64,000 nucleotides of DNA, from positions 620,001-684,000 of the forward strand of contig CAWFMM010000004.1 in assembly GCA_963817035.1 (NCBI GenBank). Reading direction: 5' to 3'. This DNA comes from AC-49 sp963817035 (GTDB lineage: Bacteria > Actinomycetota > Thermoleophilia > Solirubrobacterales > Solirubrobacteraceae). The notes under the pieces are model-generated. The model was not told the origin of the DNA and made no database searches. It was given only the letters and a program-made list of their open reading frames with translations. Below are positions 1 to 8,547 of the stretch, in pieces. Position 1 is the stretch's first letter. Each line of letters begins with the position of its first letter. The position numbers and the translations under genes were made by a program.

Positions 1-40
1 GGTTGCCGCCGCCGTGCACCAGACCGCGTAGCCTGCGCGC

Positions 41-1522
41 ATGGCGCACCCGCGGGGCATGGTGGCCGCCGGTCACCCGCTGACCGCGCAGGCCGGGGCC
101 GACGTTCTGCGCAACGGCGGGAACGCGGTCGACGCTGCGCTGGCGGCGATGCTGACGTCGTGGGTGACCGAGCCGCTGCTCACCGGACCCGGCGCCGGCG
201 GCTACATGCTCGTCGCGGGGGCGGGGGAGGAGCCGACGCTGCTGGACTTCTTCGTCTCGGCTCCGGGGCACGGCCGGGCCGGCTCACCGCGCGGGGAGCT
301 GACCCCGATCCACGTCTCGTTCGGCGACGCCGACCAGGTCTTCAACGTCGGTGCCGCCTCGTGCGGGCCCTACGGCACGCCGGCCGGGATTGCCGAGGCT
401 CATGCCCGCTGGGGCAGCGTCCCGCTCACCGAGCTCGCCGCGCCGGCGGCGAAGCTCGCGCGCGACGGCGTCGCCCTGAGCGCCGAGCAGGCCTACGTGT
501 TCGCGATCCTCGAATCGGTCCTCGTCTTCTCCGACGTCGCGGCGGCGCGCTTTGCCTCGGAGGGCGGGCCGCTGGCCGAAGGCGAGCGGTTCGTCGACGC
601 AGAGCTCGGCGCGACGATCGAGCGCCTCGCCGCGGAAGGCGCGTCGCCGTTCTACGACGGCGACATCGCCGAGGCGGTGCTGGCGTGGGTCCAGCCGCGC
701 GGTGGGCTGCTGACGCGCGAGGACCTCGCCGGCTACCGCGCGATCGCCCGACGCCCGGCCGCCGTCGGCTACCGGGGGCGGACGGTCCTGACCAACCCGC
801 CGCCATCGGCCGGCGGCACGCTGCTGGCCTTGGCCCTGGCCCGCCTCGATGCGACCGCCGGCCCGCCGAGCGTCACCGAGGTCGTCGACGTCATGGCCCA
901 CGCGCAGGAGCGCCGTGACGACCACTTCGTCGATGGCCTCGACGAGGACGGCTTCCTCCAGCGCTTCCTCGCCGCCAACCTCGGCTCGACGACCCATATC
1001 TCGGTCCTCGATGCCGACGGCCGGGCGTGCTCGGTGACGTGCAGCAACGGCGAGGGATCCGGGCTCGTCGTCGGCGGCCTCGGGATCCACCTCAACAACA
1101 TGATGGGCGAGGAGGACCTCAACCCGCGGGGGTTCTTCGCCTACCCGCCCGGGCGCCGCCTGCCGTCGATGATGGCGCCGACGATCGTGATGGGGGAGAC
1201 GGGGGTCGAGCTCGTCGTCGGCAGCGCGGGTTCCAACCGGATCCGCTCGGCGATCCTGCAGACGATCGTCGGAGCGGTCGACCACCGGCTCGGCGCACGC
1301 GCCGCCGTCGACGCGCCCCGGGTCCACTTCGAGAGCGACATGGTCTACGCCGAGCCCGGGATCGACGTTGCGGCGATCGAGGCGACCGGCCGCGCGGTCA
1401 CCGCATTTCGGGAGCGCAACCTGTTCTTCGGCGGCGTGCAGGCGGTCGAGCACGATCCGCGCAGCGGTGAGCTGTCGGGCGCCGGCGATCCGCGCCGCGG
1501 CGGCGCAGCGGTCGCCGCGTGA
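41..1522 (+). CDS. ggt: Gamma-glutamyltransferase family protein
   Basis: Gamma-glutamyltranspeptidase-type N-terminal nucleophile hydrolase; the family transfers or hydrolyses gamma-glutamyl groups of glutathione-like substrates. Seen: the early GGNAVDAALAA block, the TTHISV block with the expected autoprocessing and nucleophilic Thr at residue 317, a glycine-rich stretch with LNNMMGEEDLNP, and LPSMMAPTIV, which carries family oxyanion residues. At 493 aa it is somewhat shorter than secreted homologues, and no signal peptide precedes the conserved region. An in-frame TAG at 29-31 bounds the start, so the gene is complete. A secreted location is therefore not supported; a cytoplasmic enzyme on a non-glutathione gamma-glutamyl compound is possible. 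Family call is firm, substrate is not. Confidence 0.9.
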   Translation: MAHPRGMVAAGHPLTAQAGADVLRNGGNAVDAALAAMLTSWVTEPLLTGPGAGGYMLVAGAGEEPTLLDFFVSAPGHGRAGSPRGELTPIHVSFGDADQVFNVGAASCGPYGTPAGIAEAHARWGSVPLTELAAPAAKLARDGVALSAEQAYVFAILESVLVFSDVAAARFASEGGPLAEGERFVDAELGATIERLAAEGASPFYDGDIAEAVLAWVQPRGGLLTREDLAGYRAIARRPAAVGYRGRTVLTNPPPSAGGTLLALALARLDATAGPPSVTEVVDVMAHAQERRDDHFVDGLDEDGFLQRFLAANLGSTTHISVLDADGRACSVTCSNGEGSGLVVGGLGIHLNNMMGEEDLNPRGFFAYPPGRRLPSMMAPTIVMGETGVELVVGSAGSNRIRSAILQTIVGAVDHRLGARAAVDAPRVHFESDMVYAEPGIDVAAIEATGRAVTAFRERNLFFGGVQAVEHDPRSGELSGAGDPRRGGAAVAA

Positions 1523-1938
1523 GACGGCTGCTCGCAACGGTCGCGGTCCTCGGCGCCAGCGCGGCCGGGCTGGCGGGCTGCGCCGAGCAGACCTCGCCCG
1601 ACGTGATGCTCGTCACCCGCACCGGCACCATCCCGGGCGCGCGGCTGTCGCTGAGGATCACCGACGACGGCCGCGTGAGCTGCAACCGCGGCCCGCTGCG
1701 CGAGGTGACGAGCGCCCAACTGATCCTCGCTCGGGTCCAGGCCAAGGAGCTGGCCGACGCGGCCAAGCGCAAGGTGCATCTCCGCCCCGGGGCCGGGAGC
1801 ATCCTCTCCTATACGGTCAAGCTCGAACAGGGAACGGTGCGCTTCAGCGACGACTCGCGGCGCCAGAGCAAGGCGATGTTCCAGCTCGCCTATCTGACCC
1901 GCCAGATCGCCCAGGGCGCGTGCGAGCTCGTGCGCTGA
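1519..1938 (+). CDS. Small predicted lipoprotein of unknown function
   Basis: 139 aa from a GTG that overlaps the ggt stop (GTGA), so it is probably translationally coupled to ggt. The N-terminus MRRLLATVAVLGASAAGLAGC is a typical lipoprotein signal with lipobox LAGC, implying acylation and attachment outside the cytoplasmic membrane. The mature part is short, mixed alpha/beta in appearance and has no motif I recognise. Function unknown. Coding is supported by the overlap, the signal sequence and consistent high-GC third positions. Confidence 0.75.
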   Translation: MRRLLATVAVLGASAAGLAGCAEQTSPDVMLVTRTGTIPGARLSLRITDDGRVSCNRGPLREVTSAQLILARVQAKELADAAKRKVHLRPGAGSILSYTVKLEQGTVRFSDDSRRQSKAMFQLAYLTRQIAQGACELVR

Positions 1939-1939
1939 C

Positions 1940-2551
1940 TCAGTCCTTGTGGAGCTTGCCGTTCGTCCGCGCGCGACCGGCCGCGCGCCGCTCGTGCTCG
2001 ACCCGTGCGACCTCGGCCACGAGTAGTTGGGTGACGAGTGCCAGGCGGGCGTTCTCGGAGCGCAGCTCGAGCAGATCCTGCTTGGCGCCGGCGCCGAAGT
2101 CGACGGTCGCGGCCATCGCGTAGGCGCTGAGCTGCGCCATCGCCTCGGGGTCCGGCTCCTGGTCGGTCGCGTCGCGCACGAGGCCGGCGTAGACCCCGTG
2201 GGCCTGGGCGACGATCTCGTCGTCGGACTCCTCGAACGGGTCCTCGATGAACTCGACCGTCGCGGCCGGCCACGGCAGCGTGTCGTGGCGCTCGACGATT
2301 CGCAGCGGCCGCGTGCCCCGGGCGATGATGTCGAGGCGGCCGTCGTCGTGGCGGCGCAGCAGCTCGGCGACCTCGCACGCGCAACCGACTGAGCGCTCGC
2401 CTCGCTCATCGACCCAGACGATCCCGAACTCGGTCTCGTCGGCGATGCAGCGTTCGATCATCGCGCGGTAGCGCTCTTCGAACACGTGCAGCGGTATCGG
2501 CTCGTGCGGCAGCGCGACGATGCCCAAGACGAACAGCGGGAAGTCGTCCAT
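1940..2551 (-). CDS. LON N-terminal (substrate-binding) domain protein
   Basis: 203-aa stand-alone LON N-terminal domain (PF02190 type) without the AAA+ or protease parts of Lon. Seen: FPLFVLGIVALPHEPIPLHVFEERYR at the N-terminus (conserved P-L-F ... P ... L-x-I/V-F-E-x-R-Y pattern), FGIV, VGCACEV and GRLDIIARGTRPLRI. The C-terminal third looks helical. Such short proteins are common in actinobacteria and presumably bind unfolded protein, but their role is not established. The ATG follows a candidate -10 (TAGCCT) by 9 nt with no Shine-Dalgarno. Confidence 0.88.
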   Translation of the reverse strand: MDDFPLFVLGIVALPHEPIPLHVFEERYRAMIERCIADETEFGIVWVDERGERSVGCACEVAELLRRHDDGRLDIIARGTRPLRIVERHDTLPWPAATVEFIEDPFEESDDEIVAQAHGVYAGLVRDATDQEPDPEAMAQLSAYAMAATVDFGAGAKQDLLELRSENARLALVTQLLVAEVARVEHERRAAGRARTNGKLHKD

Positions 2552-2560
2552 CGCCTGACG

Positions 2561-2566
2561 AGGCTA
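2561..2566 (-). promoter_or_regulatory. Candidate -10 for the LON-domain gene
   Basis: On the minus strand TAGCCT ends 9 nt before the ATG at 2551 and no Shine-Dalgarno is visible. This fits a leaderless or near-leaderless transcript, matching the spacing seen at many other genes of this window. No clear -35. Confidence 0.45.
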
Positions 2567-3481
2567 CTCGGGTCGCCGCGCGCCGATCATCAGGTTGTAG
2601 AAGATCGCGGGTGGCAGCCAGCGTTCGAGCACGCGCCGGTCGACCTCCTGGAGCAGCAGGTAGCCGCGAAACGCGTACTGGCGCCAGGCGAACGGAACCG
2701 TGTCGGGATCGGCGCTCGCCTCGAGCGTGCGGTTGGTCCAGCCGAACCAGTTCGCCAACAGCTCCTCGCCGCGCACCTCGACGTCGGCGAAGCCGGCGCG
2801 CTGCGCGGCGTGGCGCAGATCGTCGGGGACGAACGCGTGCACGTCGACGTGCTGCTCGAGCTCGTGGTTGTGGGCGCCACCGTCGTCGTGCCCGGCGGTC
2901 GCCGGGCTCGCGCGCATCACGGTGCGCCACGCGGGCGCGGCCCAGGTCGCCGCACGCTTCGGCACCTCGGCGAGGCGGTCGCCGCGCCGCGACGGCTCGC
3001 CCGCGAAGGCGATCTGGCCGCCCGGGCGCAGGACGCGCAGGAACTCGGAGAACGCGGCGTCGAGGTCGGGCAGGTGGTGCAGGACAGCGTGGCCGAGGAC
3101 GAGGTCGAAGCTCTGGTCGGGGAACGGCAGCGCCTGCGCGTCGGCGGCGACGGTGTCGACGCGCAGCCCGAGGTGTCGCGCGTTGGCGCTCAGGGTCTCG
3201 AGCATTCCGGGGGAGATGTCGGTGCACGTGGCGCCGGCGATCACGCCGGCCTGCAACAGATTCAGGGAGAAGTACCCGGTGCCCGCACCGATCTCGAGCG
3301 CCGAGCCAAACGCCGGCGGCATCGCTTCGCCGAGCGCCTTGCGCAGCTTGCCCAGGACCTGCGCCTGACCGACCTCGCCGTAGTCGATTCCCCATTTCGC
3401 GTCGTAGGCCGCGGCGGCGCCGTCGTGGTAGCGCTCGTTGATCTCGCGGATCTCGTCGTCGGTCGTCGGGGCGGCGGACAT
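2564..3481 (-). CDS. Class I SAM-dependent methyltransferase
   Basis: 305 aa. Residues ~60-160 form a Rossmann methyltransferase core: LEIGAGTGYFSLNLL is SAM motif I, followed by CTDISPGML, an acidic residue after strand 2 (VDTVAADAQALPF), LVLGHAVLHHLPD and VLRPGG (motif IV/post-IV). The remaining C-terminal part may select the substrate. It is divergent to the next methyltransferase at 3528, with both -10 candidates in the 46-bp spacer. Substrate unknown; the neighbouring glucan genes make a sugar or lipid substrate possible but this is inference only. Confidence 0.85.
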   Translation of the reverse strand: MSAAPTTDDEIREINERYHDGAAAAYDAKWGIDYGEVGQAQVLGKLRKALGEAMPPAFGSALEIGAGTGYFSLNLLQAGVIAGATCTDISPGMLETLSANARHLGLRVDTVAADAQALPFPDQSFDLVLGHAVLHHLPDLDAAFSEFLRVLRPGGQIAFAGEPSRRGDRLAEVPKRAATWAAPAWRTVMRASPATAGHDDGGAHNHELEQHVDVHAFVPDDLRHAAQRAGFADVEVRGEELLANWFGWTNRTLEASADPDTVPFAWRQYAFRGYLLLQEVDRRVLERWLPPAIFYNLMIGARRPE

Positions 3482-3489
3482 CGGCGCAG

Positions 3490-3518
3490 AGGCTAGCCAT
3501 CACCCCGCTCGTTAGGGT
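3490..3518. promoter_or_regulatory. Divergent leaderless-type promoters between two methyltransferases
   Basis: Minus-strand TAGCCT (plus coordinates 3490-3495) lies 8 nt from the ATG at 3481. Plus-strand TAGGGT (3513-3518) lies 9 nt from the ATG at 3528. Neither gene has a visible Shine-Dalgarno, so both may start transcription at or within a few bases of the initiation codon. Confidence 0.5.
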
Positions 3519-3527
3519 CCGGCGCCG

Positions 3528-4313
3528 ATGAGCCCGCCCGGCGAGCGTCAGATCTACGAGCAGCGCGATCAGCCGCCCGGCGTGCCGCCGCTGGCGCTGA
3601 CCGGTGAGCGGACGCTGCCCGACGTACCCGAGGAGAACTACTGGTATCGCCGCCACGAGGTCGTCTACGAGTGGGTCGCGGCGCGGGTCGCCGGGCTGCG
3701 CGTCGTCGACATGGCGTGCGGCGAGGGCTACGGCTCGCAGATCCTCGCCCGCAACGGCGCCGCATCGGTGGTCGGCGTCGATGCCAACCCCGAGGCCCAC
3801 GACCACGCGCGGCTGCGTTACACCGCACCGAACCTGCGCTTCGCCCGCGACATGGTCCAGACGTTCGACGAGCCGTGCGATGCCGTCGTGTTCCTGCAGA
3901 CGATCGAGCACGTCGAGGACCCGGGGATGATCCTCGAGCACTTCAAGACGCTGACCGGCAAGCGCGGCGTCTCCTACATCTCGACACCCAACGTGCTCAC
4001 GCTCGCCCCGCCCGGCGCCGAGCAGTCGGGCAATCCGTGGCACCTGCACGAGTACGGCGCCGACGAGTTCCGCGCGCTGTGCGAGGCGCACTTCAGCTCG
4101 GTCCGGATCCTCGGCCTGCACCACGCGCGCATGCTGCGCGCCCACGAGCTGGCGATCCGCCACGCCCGCTGGGACGACATCCACGCGCGCCTGGGGATCA
4201 CGAAGCGCTTCTATGACTGGTTCACGCCGGCGATCTCGATGCGCGACTTCGTGCTGGCACCCGATCGCCTCGATCAGGCTCTCGACTTCGTGGCCGTGTG
4301 CTCGGCGATCTGA
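3528..4313 (+). CDS. Class I SAM-dependent methyltransferase (type 11-like)
   Basis: 261 aa. SAM-binding core: VVDMACGEGYGSQIL (motif I), VGVDANPEA (motif II acidic residue), FLQTIEHVEDP (motif IV) and SYISTPNVLTL. The N-terminal lead (LTGERTLPDVPEENYWYRRHEVVYEW) resembles methyltransferases encoded beside glycosyltransferases. Its 3' end overlaps the next gene by 16 bp, so it is probably co-transcribed with the GH57 and GT4 genes. A methylated-glycan function is plausible from this context but not shown by the sequence. Confidence 0.85.
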   Translation: MSPPGERQIYEQRDQPPGVPPLALTGERTLPDVPEENYWYRRHEVVYEWVAARVAGLRVVDMACGEGYGSQILARNGAASVVGVDANPEAHDHARLRYTAPNLRFARDMVQTFDEPCDAVVFLQTIEHVEDPGMILEHFKTLTGKRGVSYISTPNVLTLAPPGAEQSGNPWHLHEYGADEFRALCEAHFSSVRILGLHHARMLRAHELAIRHARWDDIHARLGITKRFYDWFTPAISMRDFVLAPDRLDQALDFVAVCSAI

Positions 4314-5659
4314 GCATCGTCCTGCACACCCACATGCCCTACGTCGAGGGCTATGGGACGTGGCCGTTTGGCGAGGAGTGGTTGTGGGAGGCGATCGTCA
4401 CCTCCTACCTACCGGTCCTCGACGTGCTCGACTCTGAGGATGGCGACGGTGTGACGCTGTCGCTGACTCCGGTCCTTGGCGACCAGCTCGAGGCCCCGGG
4501 CGTCGACGAGCGGCTGCTGGCGTTCCTGCACGACGTGCGCCGCGAGACGCACCGCCGCGACATCGCGACCGAGACCGACCCGGGCGTCGTCGCCGAACTG
4601 CATGGGTCGGCAGAGGACTACGAGCGCGCCGCCGAGCGGCTGGAAGCGTCGGGGACGCGTGGGGTGATGGAGCGCCTGGGCCGGCATGCGAGATGGACAT
4701 CGTCGGCGACCCACGCGATCCTGCCGCTGCTGGCGACCGACGCCGGCGTGCACCTCCAGGTCCAGGCGGGAATCGACGCTCACCGTGCGCGCTTCGGGGA
4801 CTGGGCCGGCGGCTTCTGGTTGCCCGAATGCGCGCACGCGACCTGGGTGCAGGCGCTGCTCGCCGAGGCCGGCGTCCGCGCGACGTGCGTCGATCTGACC
4901 GACGTGCTCGGCCGTGGATCGCCGGACCAGCTGCGCCCGCTCGTCACCGAGGCCGGGATACTGCTCGCGCCGATCGATCGCGAGCTGATCGAGCTTGCGT
5001 GGAGCGACGGGGGCTACCCGAGCGCCGCGGCCTACCGCAACCACCACGGGTTCACCGAGCATCGCCACCGCGCGTGGGCCAACGACGGGCGCCCGTATGA
5101 CCGCGCGCGCGCCGCCGCCCAGGCCCGTGCGGACGGCGCCGATTTCGCCGCCCGCGCTCGTGAGCGTCTGCGCGACGGCGGGCTGGCCGTGGTCGCGATG
5201 GACACCGAGTTCCTCGGCCACCACTGGCTCGAGGGACCGCAGTGGCTGGCCGCGGTGCTCGAGGACTGCCGGCGTAACGGGCCGCAGGTCGTGGGGCTGG
5301 ACGAGGCGTTGACCCGCCACGACGCCGCGCCGCCTCGCGAGCTGCCCGAGACCTCGTGGGGAACGCCGCGCGACCTCAGCACGTGGAGCGGCCCGGCGGT
5401 CGCCGATCTGGCCTGGGCCGCGCGTGACGCGGAGCTGCGCATCGTCGCCGATCCGCAGCGCGCCCGCGATCCCGGCACGGTTCGCGAACTGCTCGCGCTG
5501 CAATCCAGCGACTGGGCGTTCCTGGTCAGCCACGAGCTCGCCCGCGACTACGGCGAGCGGCGCTCGCGCGAGCACGCCACGGCGGTGGCCGCAGACCCGC
5601 CGCTGACCGCGCCCCGTAGTCTGGCGGTCCACGCCCGCCCCGCATTGCTCCAACGCTGA
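4298..5659 (+). CDS. Glycoside hydrolase family 57, probable 1,4-alpha-glucan branching enzyme
   Basis: 453 aa from GTG. GH57 landmarks in order: LSIVLHTHMPYVEGYG at the N-terminus (HTHMPY is typical), GFWLPECAHATW with the predicted nucleophile Glu177, and VVAMDTEFLGHHWLEGP with the predicted acid/base Asp302. The LPEC and DTE.FGHHW-type blocks match the branching-enzyme (EC 2.4.1.18) subgroup better than amylopullulanases. It overlaps the methyltransferase upstream and abuts the GT4 gene downstream (stop TGA followed immediately by GTG), the usual partner arrangement for alpha-glucan synthesis. Branching versus transferase activity cannot be fixed from sequence alone. Confidence 0.88.
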   Translation: MLGDLSIVLHTHMPYVEGYGTWPFGEEWLWEAIVTSYLPVLDVLDSEDGDGVTLSLTPVLGDQLEAPGVDERLLAFLHDVRRETHRRDIATETDPGVVAELHGSAEDYERAAERLEASGTRGVMERLGRHARWTSSATHAILPLLATDAGVHLQVQAGIDAHRARFGDWAGGFWLPECAHATWVQALLAEAGVRATCVDLTDVLGRGSPDQLRPLVTEAGILLAPIDRELIELAWSDGGYPSAAAYRNHHGFTEHRHRAWANDGRPYDRARAAAQARADGADFAARARERLRDGGLAVVAMDTEFLGHHWLEGPQWLAAVLEDCRRNGPQVVGLDEALTRHDAAPPRELPETSWGTPRDLSTWSGPAVADLAWAARDAELRIVADPQRARDPGTVRELLALQSSDWAFLVSHELARDYGERRSREHATAVAADPPLTAPRSLAVHARPALLQR

Positions 5660-6850
5660 GTGCCCCCCAAGCGCGTCCTCATCCTCTCGTGGGAATACCC
5701 GCCCGTCGTCGAAGGCGGCTTGGCGCGCCATGTCCACAAGCTGGCCGAGGGGCTGCTCGACCACGGGATCGAGGTCCACGTCCTCACGCGCGGTGAGGCC
5801 AAGGCGACCGAGGACCTGATCGGCGGCGTCGTTGTTCATCGCGTGCGCGAGCCGAGCTGGCCGACCGACGACCTCGACGGCTTCCTGGCCTGGGTTCAGA
5901 CGATGAACGAGGACATGCTCGAGGCGGGGGAGGCGCTGCGCCGGCGCATGGACTTCGACCTCATCCACTCGCACGACTGGCTCGTTGCGCCCGCCGGCCG
6001 GGGCCTGAGGGAGACCTTCGGTGTGCCGTGGCTGGTCACCATCCATGCGACCGAGCATGGCCGCCACCAGGGCTGGGTCGACAAGCACCCGCAGTCGACG
6101 ATTCACGCGCACGAGCTACGGATGGCTCAGGAGGCCGACGGCGTGATCGTCTGCTCGCACTACATGCGCGGCCACGTCGCTGACATCTTCGATCTCGACG
6201 AGGACCGCATCCGCGTGATCCCCAACGGGATCGACCCGCTCGACCTGCGCCCGGTCGCCGATCTCGAGACGCTGCGCGCGACATACGCCCGGCCCGAGCA
6301 GCGGCTCGTGCTGCTCGTCGGTCGGCTCGTCTACGAGAAGGGATTCCAGCTCGCGTTGGAGGCGCTGCCGCGGGTCATTGACCGGGTCGGCGCCGTACGG
6401 TTCCTCGTCGCCGGCTCCGGCCCGCACGAGGCGCAGCTGCGCCGACAGGCGACCGAGCTCGGGCTCGACGAGCACGGCACGTTCGTCGGCTGGATCGGCG
6501 ACGACCTCCTGCACTCGCTCTATCGGATCGCGGACCTGTGCGTGGTTCCGTCGATCTACGAGCCGTTCGGCCTCGTCGCGCTCGAGGCGATGGCGTCGGG
6601 CTGCCCGTGTCTGGTCGCCGACACCGGCGGGCTGCGCGAGGTCGTCAGCGGTGATGTCGGCCTGCGCTTCCGCTCCAGGGACGCCGACTCGCTGGCCTCG
6701 ATGCTCGAGCGCCTGCTCGTCGACGCGGAGCTCCGCGACCGGCTGACCGCTGAGGCGTCCGAGCACGTGCTGCGCTTCGACTGGGCCGACGTCGCCCGGC
6801 GCACGGCCGAGGTCTATGCGGACTTACGCGCGGCTCCGGCGCGGGCGTAG
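5660..6850 (+). CDS. GT4 family glycosyltransferase, glycogen-synthase-like
   Basis: 396 aa from a GTG directly after the GH57 stop. N-terminal Rossmann fold starts RVLILSWEYPPVVEGGLARH, the signature of glycogen/starch synthase-like and GT4 retaining glucosyltransferases. The C-terminal half has VGRLVYEKGFQL, the nucleotide-sugar-binding E-x7-E pair in EPFGLVALE (Glu301, Glu309) and ASGCPCLVADTGGL. It most likely elongates alpha-1,4-glucan using a nucleotide glucose, working with the GH57 enzyme that adds branches. Donor (UDP-, ADP- or GDP-sugar) is not decided by sequence. Confidence 0.88.
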   Translation: MPPKRVLILSWEYPPVVEGGLARHVHKLAEGLLDHGIEVHVLTRGEAKATEDLIGGVVVHRVREPSWPTDDLDGFLAWVQTMNEDMLEAGEALRRRMDFDLIHSHDWLVAPAGRGLRETFGVPWLVTIHATEHGRHQGWVDKHPQSTIHAHELRMAQEADGVIVCSHYMRGHVADIFDLDEDRIRVIPNGIDPLDLRPVADLETLRATYARPEQRLVLLVGRLVYEKGFQLALEALPRVIDRVGAVRFLVAGSGPHEAQLRRQATELGLDEHGTFVGWIGDDLLHSLYRIADLCVVPSIYEPFGLVALEAMASGCPCLVADTGGLREVVSGDVGLRFRSRDADSLASMLERLLVDAELRDRLTAEASEHVLRFDWADVARRTAEVYADLRAAPARA

Positions 6851-6895
6851 TCTCGGCGCATGAGCGACGTCATCACCGCGAAGCCCTAGCCGGAC

Positions 6896-7564
6896 TCACT
6901 CCCAGCGCAGCGTCTGCGGCGTCTCGCGCATCCGCAGCACGCGTGCGGGAACGCCGGCTGCGACCGCGTTGGCCGGGATGTCCTTGACGACGACCGCGCT
7001 GGTTCCGAGCACGCTGTTGTCGCCGATCGTCACTCCGCGTAGCACGCAGACGCCGTAGCCGACCCACACGTTGTGGCCGATACGCACGTCGCGCTTGTAG
7101 ATGCCCTGGAGCCGGATCGGGCGCTCGACCTCGACCATCCCATGATCGAAGTCGATGAACATCGCGCGGTCGGCGATGATGCACTCGCGCCCGATCGAGA
7201 CGTGCTGGAAGGCCGAGATCGTGCACTCCTGGCCCATCACCGACTTGGCCCCGAGGCGGACCTCGCCCTCGTGGACGCGGATCTTGCAGTCGTGACCGAT
7301 CCACGACCAGCGGCCCAGGTAGAGCTTCGCGTTGGGGCCGATCGTAATCTTCACGCCTGGGCAGATGAAGCACAGCCCATCGGTGACCAGGCGCCCGCGG
7401 AAGCGCAGCTTCAACCACGCCCAGCGGGCGATCGACCGCAGGTGGTTGACTCTGAGCATCCGGTTGCGCGCCAGCCAGCGCAGCGTGTGCAACGGGCCAC
7501 CGTGCAGCGGAGGCGGCTCGCCACGCACGAGGGCCGGGGGAACATCGGTGGCCACGGGCGGCAT
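6896..7564 (-). CDS. Hexapeptide-repeat acyltransferase (LbetaH)
   Basis: 222 aa. Left-handed beta-helix repeats run through the centre (IGPNAKLYLG, IGHDCKI, LGAKSVMGQECTI, VSIGRECIIADRAMF) and end in the acyltransferase block RIGHNVWVGYGVCVLRGVTIGDNSVLGTSAVVVKDIPANAVAAGVPARV, as in xenobiotic/galactoside/maltose O-acetyltransferases. Start chosen at 7564 because GGAG lies 8 nt upstream; an in-frame ATG at 7636 would overlap the divergent gene. Likely O-acetylates a sugar; convergent with the GT4 gene, 45 bp apart. Exact acceptor unknown. Confidence 0.83.
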   Translation of the reverse strand: MPPVATDVPPALVRGEPPPLHGGPLHTLRWLARNRMLRVNHLRSIARWAWLKLRFRGRLVTDGLCFICPGVKITIGPNAKLYLGRWSWIGHDCKIRVHEGEVRLGAKSVMGQECTISAFQHVSIGRECIIADRAMFIDFDHGMVEVERPIRLQGIYKRDVRIGHNVWVGYGVCVLRGVTIGDNSVLGTSAVVVKDIPANAVAAGVPARVLRMRETPQTLRWE

Positions 7565-7618
7565 CGAGACGGACTCCACGACTCCGGGATCGTATCCGCC
7601 ACCCAGTGCTCTCCGAGG

Positions 7619-7624
7619 TATAGG
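7619..7624 (+). promoter_or_regulatory. Candidate -10 (TATAGG) of the secreted-protein gene
   Basis: TATAGG ends 10 nt before the ATG at 7635; no Shine-Dalgarno is present. A leaderless or very short-leader transcript is suggested. Confidence 0.5.
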
Positions 7625-7634
7625 CTCGCGCGCC

Positions 7635-8510
7635 ATGAGCCTGAGTCGTCGTGTCGTCGCGTTCATCTCGGTCGTCCTCTTCGCGGCCGCGATCTCAGCC
7701 GCCGTGGTCGTTGCCGCCACGCCGAAGTTCCCGAAGCTCCCGACGATCCCGAAGCTTCCGAAGACGAAGACCGCGCACGTTCAGCTTGACATCGCTGGCT
7801 ACGTCGAGACCAAGCGCCTCAAGGACACGACGAGCGACTGCTACCCGGGCGTCACGTTCGTGCAGACGAACCGCTTCGAATTCGAGACGAGCCACTACGT
7901 CCCGACGACGATCACCAACATCTCGCTGCCGGGCACCGACAAGAGCGTCATCACGTCGCCGTTCTCCAGGGCGGTCGGGACGGCGACCGTCGAAGGGCTC
8001 CTGACGGGCTATCGCACGACCAACTTCTGCCCGCCGAGCGAGAAGGCCCCGGAGCCCACGCCGCCGGCGTGCAAGAAGCTCCACGCGGCGATCAAGGTCG
8101 CGCTAACCCCAGGCGGGACGCCGTCGGAGAAGGACGGTCTCGTCGGGCTCGGCGGCAAGCGCCTGATGCTCTCGATCCAACGCACCGGCACCGGAGCGGA
8201 AGATCCGACCTGCGCTGGCACCGGGGCTCAGAACGTGCGTGGTGTCGACGGCGACATATCCGTTGTCTTCACGGGTTCCCAACCAGGAGGCACGATGATC
8301 GTGCCCTCTGGGCTGACCGCGATCAAGGTCTTCAACCTGCACAAGAAGGACCGGCTGCGCAAGGTGATCGTCATCGAGGGGCCGTGCGCGTCGGTCGGCG
8401 TGGTCGCGGACAAGCCGCCCGGAAACACGCCGGACGCGGGGAAGCTCCTCGCCGACGGCGACTGCCGGCTCATCGGCAAGATCGTGCTCACCGTGCGCGC
8501 CACCCAGTGA
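7635..8510 (+). CDS. Secreted protein of unknown function
   Basis: 291 aa from the ATG at 7635. The N-terminal ~28 residues (MSLSRRVVAFISVVLFAAAI then a small-residue run) form a Sec signal peptide, followed by a Pro/Lys stretch with TPKFPKLPTIPKLPK. The mature protein holds several cysteines (TSDCYPG, NFCPPS, PACKK, DPTCAG, GPCAS, DGDCRL), compatible with disulfides in an exported beta-rich protein. No enzymatic motif recognised. An upstream in-frame start exists but would run into the divergent acyltransferase and lose the signal peptide. Confidence 0.7.
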   Translation: MSLSRRVVAFISVVLFAAAISAAVVVAATPKFPKLPTIPKLPKTKTAHVQLDIAGYVETKRLKDTTSDCYPGVTFVQTNRFEFETSHYVPTTITNISLPGTDKSVITSPFSRAVGTATVEGLLTGYRTTNFCPPSEKAPEPTPPACKKLHAAIKVALTPGGTPSEKDGLVGLGGKRLMLSIQRTGTGAEDPTCAGTGAQNVRGVDGDISVVFTGSQPGGTMIVPSGLTAIKVFNLHKKDRLRKVIVIEGPCASVGVVADKPPGNTPDAGKLLADGDCRLIGKIVLTVRATQ

Positions 8511-8531
8511 CCGCTGGCCGGGCAATCCATC

Positions 8532-8537
8532 TAGGGT
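8532..8537 (+). promoter_or_regulatory. Candidate -10 (TAGGGT) of meaB
   Basis: TAGGGT is separated by 10 nt from the meaB ATG; no ribosome binding site is visible in between, suggesting leaderless initiation. Confidence 0.5.
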
Positions 8538-8547
8538 TCGCCGCCCG

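Noticed and set aside
2406..4184. 592-codon minus-strand open frame over two methyltransferases
   Set aside because: Low-complexity shadow of well-supported genes on both strands.
6860..6889. Nine-codon frame MSDVITAKP between the GT4 and acyltransferase genes
   Set aside because: Too short, no ribosome site, and sits between convergent genes; could be a remnant but nothing supports translation.
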